Positions 24,209-33,062 of a stretch of DNA of 64,000 nucleotides are shown in pieces. The notes under the pieces were generated by a model that saw only the letters and a program-made list of their open reading frames with translations, did not search any database and was not told where the DNA came from. Source of the stretch: Saccharofermentans sp. (GTDB lineage: Bacteria > Bacillota > Clostridia > Saccharofermentanales > Saccharofermentanaceae); assembly GCA_024688685.1 (NCBI GenBank), contig JAILDX010000038.1, positions 124,001 to 188,000 on the forward strand, given 5' to 3'. Numbering within the stretch: position 1 is the first letter of the stretch; each line of letters begins with the position of its first letter. A program made the translations under genes and the position numbers.

Positions 24209-25513
24209 ATGTGGTTTGAAGAATCAGTTATTTACCAGATCTATCCTCTGGGTCTTTGTGGCGCGCTTAAAGGCGGAACACCTGAAGAGCACAAGATCCT
24301 TAAAGTTATAGATCTGATCCCTCATATTAAGAAGACGGGTGCAACATGCATTCTGTTCAACCCGCTTTTTGCAAGTGATTACCACGGATATGACACAAGG
24401 GATTTCCTTACACTTGATCCGAGACTCGGAACAAACGAAGATCTGAAGGCTGTCTGCAAAGCTGTCAAGGATGCAGGCCTCAGGATCATGTTTGACGGAG
24501 TCTTTAACCATGTCGGACGCGGTTTCTGGGCTTTCAGAGATGTTCAGGAGCACAAATGGGATTCCGCATATAAGGATTGGTTCAAGATTTCCTTTGACGG
24601 CAATTCCGGATATAATGACGGCTTCTGGTATGAAGGCTGGGAAGGTCATTATGAACTTGTTAAGCTCAATACATGGAATGGGGAAGTAAGGGATCATATC
24701 TTTACTGTAATGAAGACATGGGCTTCGGAATACCTGATCGACGGTCTGAGACTTGATGTAGCTTACTGTCTGGATGCGGACTTCCTTAAGGCTCTCCGCT
24801 GGTATGCAGGTCAGATCGGTCCCGAGTTTGTGCTGATGGGTGAGACCCTGCACGGCGATTACAACAGATGGATGAATGATGATGCCTGCCACAGCGTAAC
24901 TAATTATGAATGCTACAAGGGAATTCATTCCAGCTTTAACAGCGGAAATATGTTTGAGATAGCTCATTCACTGCAGCGTCAGTTCGGTGCTGAGCAGTGG
25001 TGTCTTTACAGAGGAAAGCATCTTCTGTCTTTTGCGGATAACCATGATGTCTCGAGGATAATGAGCATACTTAATGACAAGAACCAGATCAAAGCTTTGT
25101 ACGGTCTTGTTTTCGGTATGCCCGGAGTTCCTTCTGTTTACTATGGGAGTGAATGGGGAATTGAAGGTCATAAATCACAGGGTGATGAGTGCCTGAGACC
25201 TGAGATCGACACGCCTGAATGGAATGAGCTTACTGATTTTATAGCTCTCCTGTCAAAGGCGAAGACATCTTCCAAGGCACTTTGCCACGGTTCATATAAG
25301 AACATACTCATTCAGCCGAAGCAGCTCATTTTCGAGAGAGTGTGTGACGGGGAGCGAGTACTTGTAGCGATCAATGCGGACTCCTCCGAGTACACTGCCC
25401 ATTTCGATGCAGGGTGTGGAAGAGCGACTGATCTGATAACAGGTAATATGCATGATTTTGGAGGAGGTTCTCATCTTCCTCCATACTCGGTCAGCTTCTG
25501 GCAATGCGAATAA
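24209..25513 (+). CDS. Cytoplasmic alpha-amylase family (GH13) glycosidase
   Basis: A 434-residue alpha-glucan hydrolase without a signal peptide, so it should act on imported maltodextrins or glycogen fragments. All GH13 signatures are visible: DGVFNHVG, GLRLDVAY with nucleophile D183, the acid/base E212 in GETLHGD, and ADNHD with D280. The barrel is compact and the C-terminal beta domain short (~370-434). It is smaller than neopullulanases, which carry an N-terminal domain. It follows the pyrE-like gene closely without an obvious functional link. Confidence 0.92.
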   Translation: MWFEESVIYQIYPLGLCGALKGGTPEEHKILKVIDLIPHIKKTGATCILFNPLFASDYHGYDTRDFLTLDPRLGTNEDLKAVCKAVKDAGLRIMFDGVFNHVGRGFWAFRDVQEHKWDSAYKDWFKISFDGNSGYNDGFWYEGWEGHYELVKLNTWNGEVRDHIFTVMKTWASEYLIDGLRLDVAYCLDADFLKALRWYAGQIGPEFVLMGETLHGDYNRWMNDDACHSVTNYECYKGIHSSFNSGNMFEIAHSLQRQFGAEQWCLYRGKHLLSFADNHDVSRIMSILNDKNQIKALYGLVFGMPGVPSVYYGSEWGIEGHKSQGDECLRPEIDTPEWNELTDFIALLSKAKTSSKALCHGSYKNILIQPKQLIFERVCDGERVLVAINADSSEYTAHFDAGCGRATDLITGNMHDFGGGSHLPPYSVSFWQCE

Positions 25514-25530
25514 CAGACAGGGAGTAATCT

Positions 25531-26916
25531 ATGTTAAGTGACGATAGGATTAATGCGATAATTGAAGCTTCAATGTCAAAGGGTGCGGATCTTGCTGAGA
25601 TATACATCCAGGATGCAGGCTCAAGAGGTGTTTCACTTCTTAACGGCAAGGTTATAAGAGCATCGACGAACCGTACAGTCGGAATCGGAATCAGGATAAT
25701 GTCCGGAGTTAACAGCGTTTATGTTTATTCGAACAATCTTGAACCTGAAGGACTTATCCATATGGCAAAGGAAGCGGCTTGTGCGCTTCAGTCAGGATCA
25801 AAGGCTGAGATCGCTGCGCTTAGAGAGCTCTGCAAGAGTTCACCTTCAAAGATAGAGATCGATCCTTTCTCAGTTCCAAAACATGATACGGTTGAGATAC
25901 TTAAGAAAGCTTCTGATTATGCGCTTTCCTATGATCCGTTGATCACTCAGGTCGCAGGCGGTTACAGCACAGGTTCCAGAACGATAAGAGTCGTTAATTC
26001 CAGAGGTGTAAACCGCGAAGAGACGAAGAAGAGAATACGTCTTACGATGGAAGCTATCGCTACAAAGGGCAACGAGAAGCAGACGGGAAGAGTTTCTCCC
26101 GGAACGATGAGAGGATATGAATTCATTAACGAATATCCTTTTATGGATAAGATGAAGGAATGCTGTGATACAGCTATCAGAATGGTCAATGCAGGCTATG
26201 CTCCTTCAGGAAAGATGCCTGTTGTCATCGGTAACGGTTTCGGCGGAGTTATCTTCCACGAAGCCTGCGGTCATGCCCTCGAAGCAACTTCTGTAGGCAT
26301 CGGAAGTTCCTGCTTTACCGGCAAGCTCGGACAGCAGATCGCATCATCAGTCGTAAGCGCTCGCGATAACGCAAGGATCGAGGGCGAATGGGGGTCCTAT
26401 TATGTTGATGACGAAGGTAATGACTCATCTGATCTCCTGCTTATCGAGAATGGTATATTAAAGAATTATCTTGTTGATGAACTGGGTTCAAGACGTATGA
26501 ATATGCCTGTTACCGGCTGCTCAAGAAGAGAGGATTATACATTCGCTCCTACATCAAGAATGAGCAATACATATATTGACAACGGGTCTTCGACTCCGGA
26601 AGAGATCATCGCCGCTACAGATAACGGCATTTATTGTGCACAGATGGGCGGAGGTTCTGTCGATACTGCCACAGGCGAGTTCAATTTTGCGGTTAACGAA
26701 GCGTATATGATCAGGAACGGTAAGATCGCTGAGCCTGTAAGAGGCGCAACGCTTATCGGCAAAGGGCCTGAGATACTGATGAATATCGATATGGTAGGTA
26801 ATGATCTGAAACTTTCTGCAGGTGTGTGCGGTGCATCTTCCGGAAATATCCCTACAACTGTCGGACAGCCTACTATCAGAGTATCTTCGATACTTGTAGG
26901 CGGAAGAGAGGAGTGA
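25531..26916 (+). CDS. tldD: TldD-type metalloprotease subunit
   Basis: A 461-residue subunit of the TldD/TldE zinc protease. The metal and catalytic motif HEACGH (HExxxH) is at residues 243-248, and the conserved C-terminal TTVGQPTIRVSSILVGG is present. Known TldD/E complexes process microcin B17 and the CcdA antitoxin and are widespread with unknown general targets. GGAGTAA lies before the ATG. tldE follows four bases later, so both subunits are made from one message. Confidence 0.94.
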   Translation: MLSDDRINAIIEASMSKGADLAEIYIQDAGSRGVSLLNGKVIRASTNRTVGIGIRIMSGVNSVYVYSNNLEPEGLIHMAKEAACALQSGSKAEIAALRELCKSSPSKIEIDPFSVPKHDTVEILKKASDYALSYDPLITQVAGGYSTGSRTIRVVNSRGVNREETKKRIRLTMEAIATKGNEKQTGRVSPGTMRGYEFINEYPFMDKMKECCDTAIRMVNAGYAPSGKMPVVIGNGFGGVIFHEACGHALEATSVGIGSSCFTGKLGQQIASSVVSARDNARIEGEWGSYYVDDEGNDSSDLLLIENGILKNYLVDELGSRRMNMPVTGCSRREDYTFAPTSRMSNTYIDNGSSTPEEIIAATDNGIYCAQMGGGSVDTATGEFNFAVNEAYMIRNGKIAEPVRGATLIGKGPEILMNIDMVGNDLKLSAGVCGASSGNIPTTVGQPTIRVSSILVGGREE

Positions 26917-26920
26917 TCTT

Positions 26921-28279
26921 ATGGATTCAAATACTGAAGATATCAAGAAACTGATGACCGAGATAATCGGAAAAGCAAAAGAATACGGTTTTGATGAAGC
27001 TGCCTGCCATTACAGTGATAATGAGTCTATCAATATCGATATACTCAACGGCGAGGTTTCGTCATATGAGAACAGCAGAGATTCCGGCTTTACATTTAAA
27101 GGGCTGAAGAACGGCCAGATGGGCACATGCGGAACTAATGTCATTGATGATGATACTGCTGATTATCTTCTTTCCGGCGCTATGGAAAACTGTGGCGTTC
27201 TGGATGATGATGATCCTGATTTCATCTATTGTGATCCTGATCATAAGGAACTGTCATTCTCACAGCTTTCAGGAGCTTATGATAAGAATACTTATGACAG
27301 ATTCAAGGAACTTGGGCTTAAGATAGAGAAAGCGATCCTTGATATCGACCCTTGTGTCAAAGCAGTTGATTATCTGTCAATAAGTGCAAGTATCGGGCCT
27401 ACAATAATGATGAATACAAAAGGACTTTATGCCTTTACTGATTCCGACGGTATCACGATATTTGCAGGGGCAAGAGCTGAGAAAGACGGAGTCGTTAAGA
27501 GCGGAGGTCACTTCTGGATCGGCAACGATATAGATAAGTTTGATCTTGATTCATTTATTGATAAGGTTTCTGATAACCTCATCACAAAGTTCGGTGCTTC
27601 ATCAGTAAGATCAGGCTCTTATGACACGATATTTAAGAGTGATGCTTTTGTATCGCTTTTTGCTGCATTCTTCGGCAATTTCTCATCCTTCGCAATGCAG
27701 AAGGGATTGTCTCTTCTGGCTGGCAAGCAGGGAACGAAGATAGCATCTGATACATTGACGATCAGAGAGGTTCCTATGTATGAGAAGGCACTCAACAAGA
27801 TTCCCTTCGATTCTGAAGGAGTTCTGACATATGAGAAGGCGATCATCGACAAGGGTGTTTTCAGTACAGCGCTCTACAATCTGAAGACAGCATATAAAGA
27901 TGGCATCAAGTCGACCGGCAACGGCTTTGGCGGCAATATCGGTGTGTCAAACATCGTTATTACACCCGGAGAGAAGGATTTTGATGCGCTCATGGAGACT
28001 GTAGGCAATGGTCTTATCATTACTGAAGTATCCGGACTCCACGCCGGCGTAAATGCGGTCAGCGGAGATTTCTCGCTTCTCAGCGAAGGCTTTGTAATAG
28101 AGAACGGGAAGAAGGGAAGACCCGTTGAGCAGATAACCATTTCTGGCAATTTCTATGATCTGATCAAGAATATCACAGAGCTGGGAAATGATGTCGAGAA
28201 TAACCTGGGAAGCAGGGGAGAAGTATTCTGTCCTTCGGTTATCATTAAAGGCGTTAATGTTGCCGGAGACGGCCGGTAA
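26921..28279 (+). CDS. tldE: TldE/PmbA-type metalloprotease partner subunit
   Basis: A 452-residue paralogue of TldD that lacks the HExxxH motif, as usual for TldE/PmbA. The family segments LNGEVSSYENS near the N-terminus, GFGGNIGVSNIV and VSGDFSLLSEGF near the C-terminus are visible. It forms the inactive half of the heterodimer that clamps the substrate peptide. It starts four bases after tldD. No small peptide gene that would be an obvious substrate is adjacent. Confidence 0.93.
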   Translation: MDSNTEDIKKLMTEIIGKAKEYGFDEAACHYSDNESINIDILNGEVSSYENSRDSGFTFKGLKNGQMGTCGTNVIDDDTADYLLSGAMENCGVLDDDDPDFIYCDPDHKELSFSQLSGAYDKNTYDRFKELGLKIEKAILDIDPCVKAVDYLSISASIGPTIMMNTKGLYAFTDSDGITIFAGARAEKDGVVKSGGHFWIGNDIDKFDLDSFIDKVSDNLITKFGASSVRSGSYDTIFKSDAFVSLFAAFFGNFSSFAMQKGLSLLAGKQGTKIASDTLTIREVPMYEKALNKIPFDSEGVLTYEKAIIDKGVFSTALYNLKTAYKDGIKSTGNGFGGNIGVSNIVITPGEKDFDALMETVGNGLIITEVSGLHAGVNAVSGDFSLLSEGFVIENGKKGRPVEQITISGNFYDLIKNITELGNDVENNLGSRGEVFCPSVIIKGVNVAGDGR

Positions 28280-28288
28280 TCATATAAG

Positions 28289-28316
28289 TTGAAGTGCGTT
28301 CAAAAAGTGATATTAT
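28289..28316 (+). promoter_or_regulatory. Promoter of the sulfhydrylase gene
   Basis: TTGAAG (28289-28294), a 16-bp spacer and TATTAT (28311-28316), 40 bp before the ATG. The leader is too short for a SAM riboswitch or T-box. Confidence 0.5.
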
Positions 28317-28356
28317 TGATATGTCCAAATTTTATAAAAGAGTGAGGAAATACTAA

Positions 28357-29628
28357 ATGAACATCGACACAAAATGTGTACAGGGCGGTTACAGGCCCGG
28401 CAACGGTGAACCGAGACAGGTTCCGATCTACCAGAGCACAACTTGGAAGTATGCGACATCTGATGAGATGGGTGCGCTCTTTGATCTTGAAGCATCAGGA
28501 TACTTCTATACAAGACTTCAGAATCCTACAAATGATACTGTAGCTGCAAAGCTCTGTGAGATGGAAGGCGGTTTTGCTGCGATGCTGACATCTTCGGGTC
28601 AGGCTGCTAATTTCTACGCAGTATTCAACATCTGTGAGTGTGGTGATCATTTTATCTCATCATCATCAATATACGGCGGCACTTACAATCTCTTTGGCGT
28701 TACCATGAAAAAGATGGGCATCGAGTGCACTTTCGTTGATCAGGATCTTCCTTTGGAGGAACTCCAGAAGTATATCAGGCCAAACACAAAGTGTATCTTT
28801 GGTGAGACTATTACAAATCCTACATGTACAGTTCTCGATTTTGAGAAGTTCGCAAAGCTTGCTCATAACAACGGTATTCCTTTGATCGTTGATAATACAT
28901 TTGCAACACCTGTTAATTGCAGACCTATCGAATTTGGCGCTGATATCGTTACACATTCAACAACAAAATATATCGACGGACACGCTTCAAGCGTTGGCGG
29001 CGCGATCATTGATTCCGGTAATTTTGACTGGATGGCAAGTGCTGAGAAGTTCCCGGGACTTACAACACCTGATGAGTCCTATCATGGTCTTACATATGCA
29101 ACAAAGTTTGGCAAAGGAGCTTATATTACAAAGGCTACAGCACAGCTGATGCGTGATTTGGGCTCCATCCAGGCACCTCAGAACGCCTATTATATCAATA
29201 TCGGTCTTGAGTCACTGCATGTTCGTATGGAACGTCACTGCAGGAATGCTCTTAAAGTCGCTGAGTTCCTTGAGAATAATGACAAAGTTGCATGGGTCAA
29301 CTACCCTGACTTAAAAACGAACAAATATTTCGAATTAAAGAACAAGTATCTGCCGAAGGGTTCATGCGGCGTAATGTGTTTCGGTATCAAAGGCGGACGT
29401 GAACAGTCCATCAAGTTCATGGATTCTCTGAAGCTGATATCGATCGTAACACATGTTGCTGATGCAAGAACATGTTTGCTGCATCCGGCAAGTCATACTC
29501 ACAGACAGTTAACTGATGATCAATTAAGAGAAGCCGGAATCGCTCCGGATCTGATAAGACTTTCGATCGGACTCGAAGATGCAGATGATATCATTGAAGA
29601 TATTAAGCAGGCGTTGGATCAGATCTGA
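28357..29628 (+). CDS. O-acetylhomoserine sulfhydrylase (Cys/Met metabolism PLP enzyme)
   Basis: A 423-residue PLP enzyme of the Cys/Met gamma-family, most like O-acetylhomoserine aminocarboxypropyltransferase (MetY), which makes homocysteine from O-acetylhomoserine and sulfide. The Schiff-base lysine is K204 in HSTTKYIDGHA; the YTRLQNPT and SSGQAAN segments are the usual substrate and cofactor loops. Length fits MetY (about 425) better than cystathionine lyases (about 385). It is monocistronic with its own promoter and terminator. Confidence 0.9.
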   Translation: MNIDTKCVQGGYRPGNGEPRQVPIYQSTTWKYATSDEMGALFDLEASGYFYTRLQNPTNDTVAAKLCEMEGGFAAMLTSSGQAANFYAVFNICECGDHFISSSSIYGGTYNLFGVTMKKMGIECTFVDQDLPLEELQKYIRPNTKCIFGETITNPTCTVLDFEKFAKLAHNNGIPLIVDNTFATPVNCRPIEFGADIVTHSTTKYIDGHASSVGGAIIDSGNFDWMASAEKFPGLTTPDESYHGLTYATKFGKGAYITKATAQLMRDLGSIQAPQNAYYINIGLESLHVRMERHCRNALKVAEFLENNDKVAWVNYPDLKTNKYFELKNKYLPKGSCGVMCFGIKGGREQSIKFMDSLKLISIVTHVADARTCLLHPASHTHRQLTDDQLREAGIAPDLIRLSIGLEDADDIIEDIKQALDQI

Positions 29629-29653
29629 TAATCAATTGAAAGACAATTAAAAC

Positions 29654-29697
29654 AAGGGCTCGTTCTGGAAACCATTCCGACGAGCCTTTATTTTATG
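29654..29697 (+). terminator. Terminator of the sulfhydrylase gene
   Basis: A 10-bp stem (29654-29663 with 29680-29689, one G-T pair) is topped by a GGAA/TTCC inner stem and followed by TTTATTTTAT. Confidence 0.9.
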
Positions 29698-29978
29698 ATA
29701 CATTCCTCATATATACTATTTCTATCTCTTCTCAATTCACCAAAATTGTAATTATACCGAATTATATAACAAAGAAAAATATGGATTCAAAACAAAACCC
29801 CAATAAAATAATAAAATCGCATCGGTATTCTTCTTAAGCTCCCTCTTCAATCATCAACAACTTTTTAAGAACGATACATTCCACGGCGGACTTACCGCAG
29901 ACACGCTAACGAATGCTTTTGGAATGCAGATTTCATAATAGCGTGTCGAGGACTGAAGCCGTGAAGGTATCACGGACT
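29698..29978. other. AT-rich intergenic stretch with overlapping inverted repeats
   Basis: No gene is seen. The first ~170 bases are AT-rich without clear structure. The remainder holds CATTCC/GGAATG (29877-29882 with 29921-29926), GACACGCTA/TAGCGTGTC (29900-29908 with 29939-29947), interleaved with the first in pseudoknot order, and GAAGCCGTGA/TCACGG-A-CTTC (29955-29964 with 29970-29980), which reaches the vanZ stop. No T-run follows on the minus strand, so it is not a standard terminator. It could be a structured 3' region of the long minus-strand operon or a small RNA. Confidence 0.5.
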
Positions 29979-30515
29979 TCATTCATTGTATCTGATTTCA
30001 GTTTTTCCTCTGAGCTTAAGCGATACCGTAAACGCCAATCTGAAGATCAGCATCAGGAATATAACTCCGATCATGTCGATCGCAACGTCTGAGATCGAAC
30101 CTGATCGTCCGGATACAAACAACTGATGATATTCATCAACGACTGCATTAAGTATGCAGAACCAGATCGTAAAGATGATACACATCTCGTTATCTGATTT
30201 CATGAACTTTACACTGCTCTCTGAGTATGACGTCTTCACCGAAATTTTGTTCGTATTGTAGATCGCCAGATATGTAAAGAGAGACAGAAACAAAAACTCA
30301 GTAATATGTGCACCTTTGCGGATCACATTTTCTGTGAGTGCCCCGCCGAAATATTTATTCAGAAATGCCATCACTGCTATCGATGTAGCAGATGAATCAT
30401 TACCGGACTGCTGGGAATAATGAAATATAACAACGACCGTTGTGATCGTTATGATCCAGAAAACTACGGCCAGAAGAATGCTGATCTTTGAATAACCTTT
30501 TTCTTTAGTATCCAT
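29979..30515 (-). CDS. VanZ family membrane protein
   Basis: A 178-residue VanZ-like protein with about four hydrophobic helices. The family pattern is clear: FHYSQQSGNDS, RKGAHITEFLFLSLF and DEYHQLFVSGRSGSISDV near the C-terminus. VanZ raises teicoplanin resistance in the vanA cluster; most chromosomal relatives have no known function. No other van genes are nearby. It follows smpB by two bases on the minus strand and is the last gene of the run. Confidence 0.9.
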   Translation of the reverse strand: MDTKEKGYSKISILLAVVFWIITITTVVVIFHYSQQSGNDSSATSIAVMAFLNKYFGGALTENVIRKGAHITEFLFLSLFTYLAIYNTNKISVKTSYSESSVKFMKSDNEMCIIFTIWFCILNAVVDEYHQLFVSGRSGSISDVAIDMIGVIFLMLIFRLAFTVSLKLRGKTEIRYNE

Positions 30516-30517
30516 AA

Positions 30518-30997
30518 TCAGATTTTATCATATCTCCTGTTTTGTTTCATAGCGCGGTCTATATCTCTCTTAGCGTCTTTCTCGCTCTGTGCGTCACGTT
30601 TGTCATAGTTCTTCTTTCCGCGTGCAAGACCGATCTCAAACTTTACCCTGCCATCCTTAAAGTAACACTTCGTAGGAACAAGTGTAAGCCCGTCCAGCTT
30701 AGTCTTTGAATATAGCTTAATTATCTCTTTCTTATGCATCAGGAGCTTTCTTGTTCTCATGGGATCGAGATTAAATCTGTTTCCATGATCATACGGGCTT
30801 ATATGAACTCCGATAAGCCACATCTCTCCGTCCTTTACCTGGCAGTATGCATCCTTGAGGTTGCATTTACCTGCTCTGATGCTCTTCACTTCAGTACCTG
30901 ACAGAGCAACGCCGCATTCAAAACGGTCCTCTATAAAATAATCGTGATATGCCTTGCGGTTCTCACTTACCAGTTTTATCCCTTTTGTTAATGCCAT
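30518..30997 (-). CDS. smpB: SsrA-binding protein SmpB
   Basis: A 159-residue small protein that binds tmRNA and brings it to stalled ribosomes for trans-translation. GVALSGTEVKSIR, NLKDAYC and the C-terminal RGKKNYDKRDAQSEKD stretch are diagnostic. The length is typical. The tmRNA gene itself is not found next to it in this window. It lies two bases after tsaD and two before vanZ. Confidence 0.97.
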   Translation of the reverse strand: MALTKGIKLVSENRKAYHDYFIEDRFECGVALSGTEVKSIRAGKCNLKDAYCQVKDGEMWLIGVHISPYDHGNRFNLDPMRTRKLLMHKKEIIKLYSKTKLDGLTLVPTKCYFKDGRVKFEIGLARGKKNYDKRDAQSEKDAKRDIDRAMKQNRRYDKI

Positions 30998-30999
30998 TA

Positions 31000-32019
31000 T
31001 TAAAACCTCAGTGACGGTCTGGCGTTCAGATCCAGGCCTGCTCTATTCCCGTTAATATACTCGTAATAGCCGCAACTTGCAATCATAGCGGCATTATCCG
31101 TACAAAGACCAAGCTTAGGATAGTATAGCTCAAGATCATATTCTTTTTTATGTTCTTCGAAATAATTTCTTATAAACGAATTAGCTGACACGCCGCCTGC
31201 AAGACACAGCTTCCTTACTCCTGTCTCGGCAACGGCCAACGCAACATGATCATACAGATACCTGGCAATGTGATGCTGATAACTTGCGGTAAAATCCTTA
31301 AGCTCGATATCTGTCCCCTTCATCCTGCTCTCGTTTATCATGTTAAGAGCATTTGTCTTGATCCCCGAGAACGAGAAATCCATCTTGTTGGGAGTCCTCG
31401 GGACGGAGAATGAGTATTTCGAAATATCTCCCCCCTGCCCTTCCTTATCCATCTTGGGCCCGCCGGGATATCCGAGACCAATCACTCTCGCTATCTTATC
31501 GAAAGCCTCGCCTGCCGCATCGTCCAAAGTACGGCCGATTATCTCCATCTCACAATAGTCCTTAACGCTGACGATCATTGTATTTCCGCCGCTGACAAGC
31601 ATAGTAAGGAATGGCGGTTCAAGCTCTTCAAAGCACAGATAATTTGCTGCGATATGCCCCCTCAGATGATCTACTGCGACAAGCGGCTTACCTGATACGG
31701 CGCACAGTCCCTTTGCACAGTTAACACCTACCAGAAGCGCACCGACAAGGCCCGGGCCATAAGTTACGGCAACTGCATCTATCTGATCAAGCTTCATCGA
31801 AGCATCTGACAATGCCTTTGCTACAGTCTGTGAAACACTGTCCAGATGCATCCTCGATGCGATCTCAGGGACTACTCCTCCATACTGCATGTGAAAATCA
31901 GCCTGCGAAGCAATAACATTTGAAAGTATCTTTCTGCCGTTCAGAACAACAGAAGCAGCTGTCTCATCACAGGAGCTTTCAATTCCGAGAATATAGATGT
32001 CTTTATCAGGAAGTATCAT
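31000..32019 (-). CDS. tsaD: tRNA N6-adenosine threonylcarbamoyltransferase TsaD
   Basis: A 339-residue ASKHA-fold protein that transfers the threonylcarbamoyl group to A37 of ANN-decoding tRNAs, working with TsaB, TsaC and TsaE. GIESSCDETAAS at the N-terminus, the metal-binding histidines in HLRGHIAA, SGGNTM and the late GGVSANSF are present. TsaB and TsaE are not in the window. It lies between the pseudo-hydrolase gene (3-base gap) and smpB. Confidence 0.97.
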   Translation of the reverse strand: MILPDKDIYILGIESSCDETAASVVLNGRKILSNVIASQADFHMQYGGVVPEIASRMHLDSVSQTVAKALSDASMKLDQIDAVAVTYGPGLVGALLVGVNCAKGLCAVSGKPLVAVDHLRGHIAANYLCFEELEPPFLTMLVSGGNTMIVSVKDYCEMEIIGRTLDDAAGEAFDKIARVIGLGYPGGPKMDKEGQGGDISKYSFSVPRTPNKMDFSFSGIKTNALNMINESRMKGTDIELKDFTASYQHHIARYLYDHVALAVAETGVRKLCLAGGVSANSFIRNYFEEHKKEYDLELYYPKLGLCTDNAAMIASCGYYEYINGNRAGLDLNARPSLRF

Positions 32020-32022
32020 ATA

Positions 32023-33051
32023 TCAGTGCTCCCTCGCAAAATATGTTGTAAGGAACTTATTGACTTCATCAATGTATTCACCTGTGTTAAGACCGTATTC
32101 CTCAAGATAGCCTGCACCGGAGATCATCTTATATTCAGTAAGGCTCGAGCTTAATCTGTTGCGTTCGTCGATTATCTGCTTTATGTTCTCAGCTCCGATA
32201 AACGTATCATGACCACCGTAGATTATACATACGGGAATCGGGAGTCTTGCAATGGCGGATGCAAGATTTACTTCTCTCTCCCCTGCAGAGATCCTTATTG
32301 CGTACGGAACAAAGAACTGTGTAATGAATCCAAGGAACTCATTACTTGCAACAACAGGACGGATATAATCATCTGTGCTCTTTGCGGGAGAATCAAGTAT
32401 TATTCCCGATACATAACCTCTCGTAAATCCAAGGTCTGCGATATTTTTGCTGTATGTCTTGAGCTCAGCTTCCGTAACATCTGCAGGAGGAAGATTATTG
32501 TATGCGATTACAGATGCCGTACAGCCTGTTCCTATACCATACAAAACAACATCAGTAGTAACTGTTATCTGTTTAACTATGGCTATAGAACCTAAAACAT
32601 CCTTCCATTCAAGGTAACCGTATCCTGAAATATCGCCCTGGGAATCGCCACTGTTGCGAAGGTCAAACATGAAGACGTTATATCCGGAATCAAGCCAGTT
32701 CTCGATCATATCGATCATCTTAACGCCAAACGGAAGCCTGTTGGAACCGGTATCGTGAACAACGATAATAGTTGTAATGGGATCCTTTGCCTTAAACAGC
32801 CATCCGGAAAGGTTTGTCTGACCGTCAGCGGAAAGGAACGAACAGTTGCTGTAAGACGGAAGGATATTGGACGGAACATTAGACACATAGTTCTTCTCGA
32901 TGTTCATCAGATTATTTGCTGATGTAACCGTAAGAAAAATAAGAACGATAATGACCGTAGCAATGATACTCAGAACAAGAGCAACTCTCGTAATGAAATT
33001 GCTCTCCTTCTTTATTCCTTTTGATCTTTCGCGATAAAAACCTCTGCTCAT
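32023..33051 (-). CDS. Membrane-anchored alpha/beta-hydrolase-like protein lacking catalytic residues
   Basis: A 342-residue protein with a basic N-terminus and a membrane helix at ~21-44, followed by an alpha/beta-hydrolase fold. The oxyanion-side motif VHDTGSNR and FDLRNSGDSQG match S9/serine-hydrolase relatives. However, the nucleophile elbow GxSxG reads GIGTG (172-176) with Gly at the Ser position, and the expected catalytic His near the C-terminus appears as Tyr in SGAGYLEEYG. YGGHD keeps the acid. It is therefore probably not a normal hydrolase. It sits between corA and tsaD in the same operon, outside any obvious pathway. Confidence 0.8.
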   Translation of the reverse strand: MSRGFYRERSKGIKKESNFITRVALVLSIIATVIIVLIFLTVTSANNLMNIEKNYVSNVPSNILPSYSNCSFLSADGQTNLSGWLFKAKDPITTIIVVHDTGSNRLPFGVKMIDMIENWLDSGYNVFMFDLRNSGDSQGDISGYGYLEWKDVLGSIAIVKQITVTTDVVLYGIGTGCTASVIAYNNLPPADVTEAELKTYSKNIADLGFTRGYVSGIILDSPAKSTDDYIRPVVASNEFLGFITQFFVPYAIRISAGEREVNLASAIARLPIPVCIIYGGHDTFIGAENIKQIIDERNRLSSSLTEYKMISGAGYLEEYGLNTGEYIDEVNKFLTTYFAREH

Positions 33052-33062
33052 GGACAGAACCT

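Noticed and set aside
24224..24967. 247-residue minus-strand frame opposite the GH13 gene
   Set aside because: The plus strand encodes all GH13 catalytic motifs; the antisense frame shows no known domain.
28280..28356. SAM riboswitch or T-box before the sulfhydrylase gene
   Set aside because: Only 77 bases, with a promoter inside; no T-box core or multi-helix junction is seen.
29879..29981. Possible tmRNA (ssrA) near smpB
   Set aside because: No tRNA-Ala-like acceptor end, T-arm GGTTCGAATCC or tag reading frame is present.
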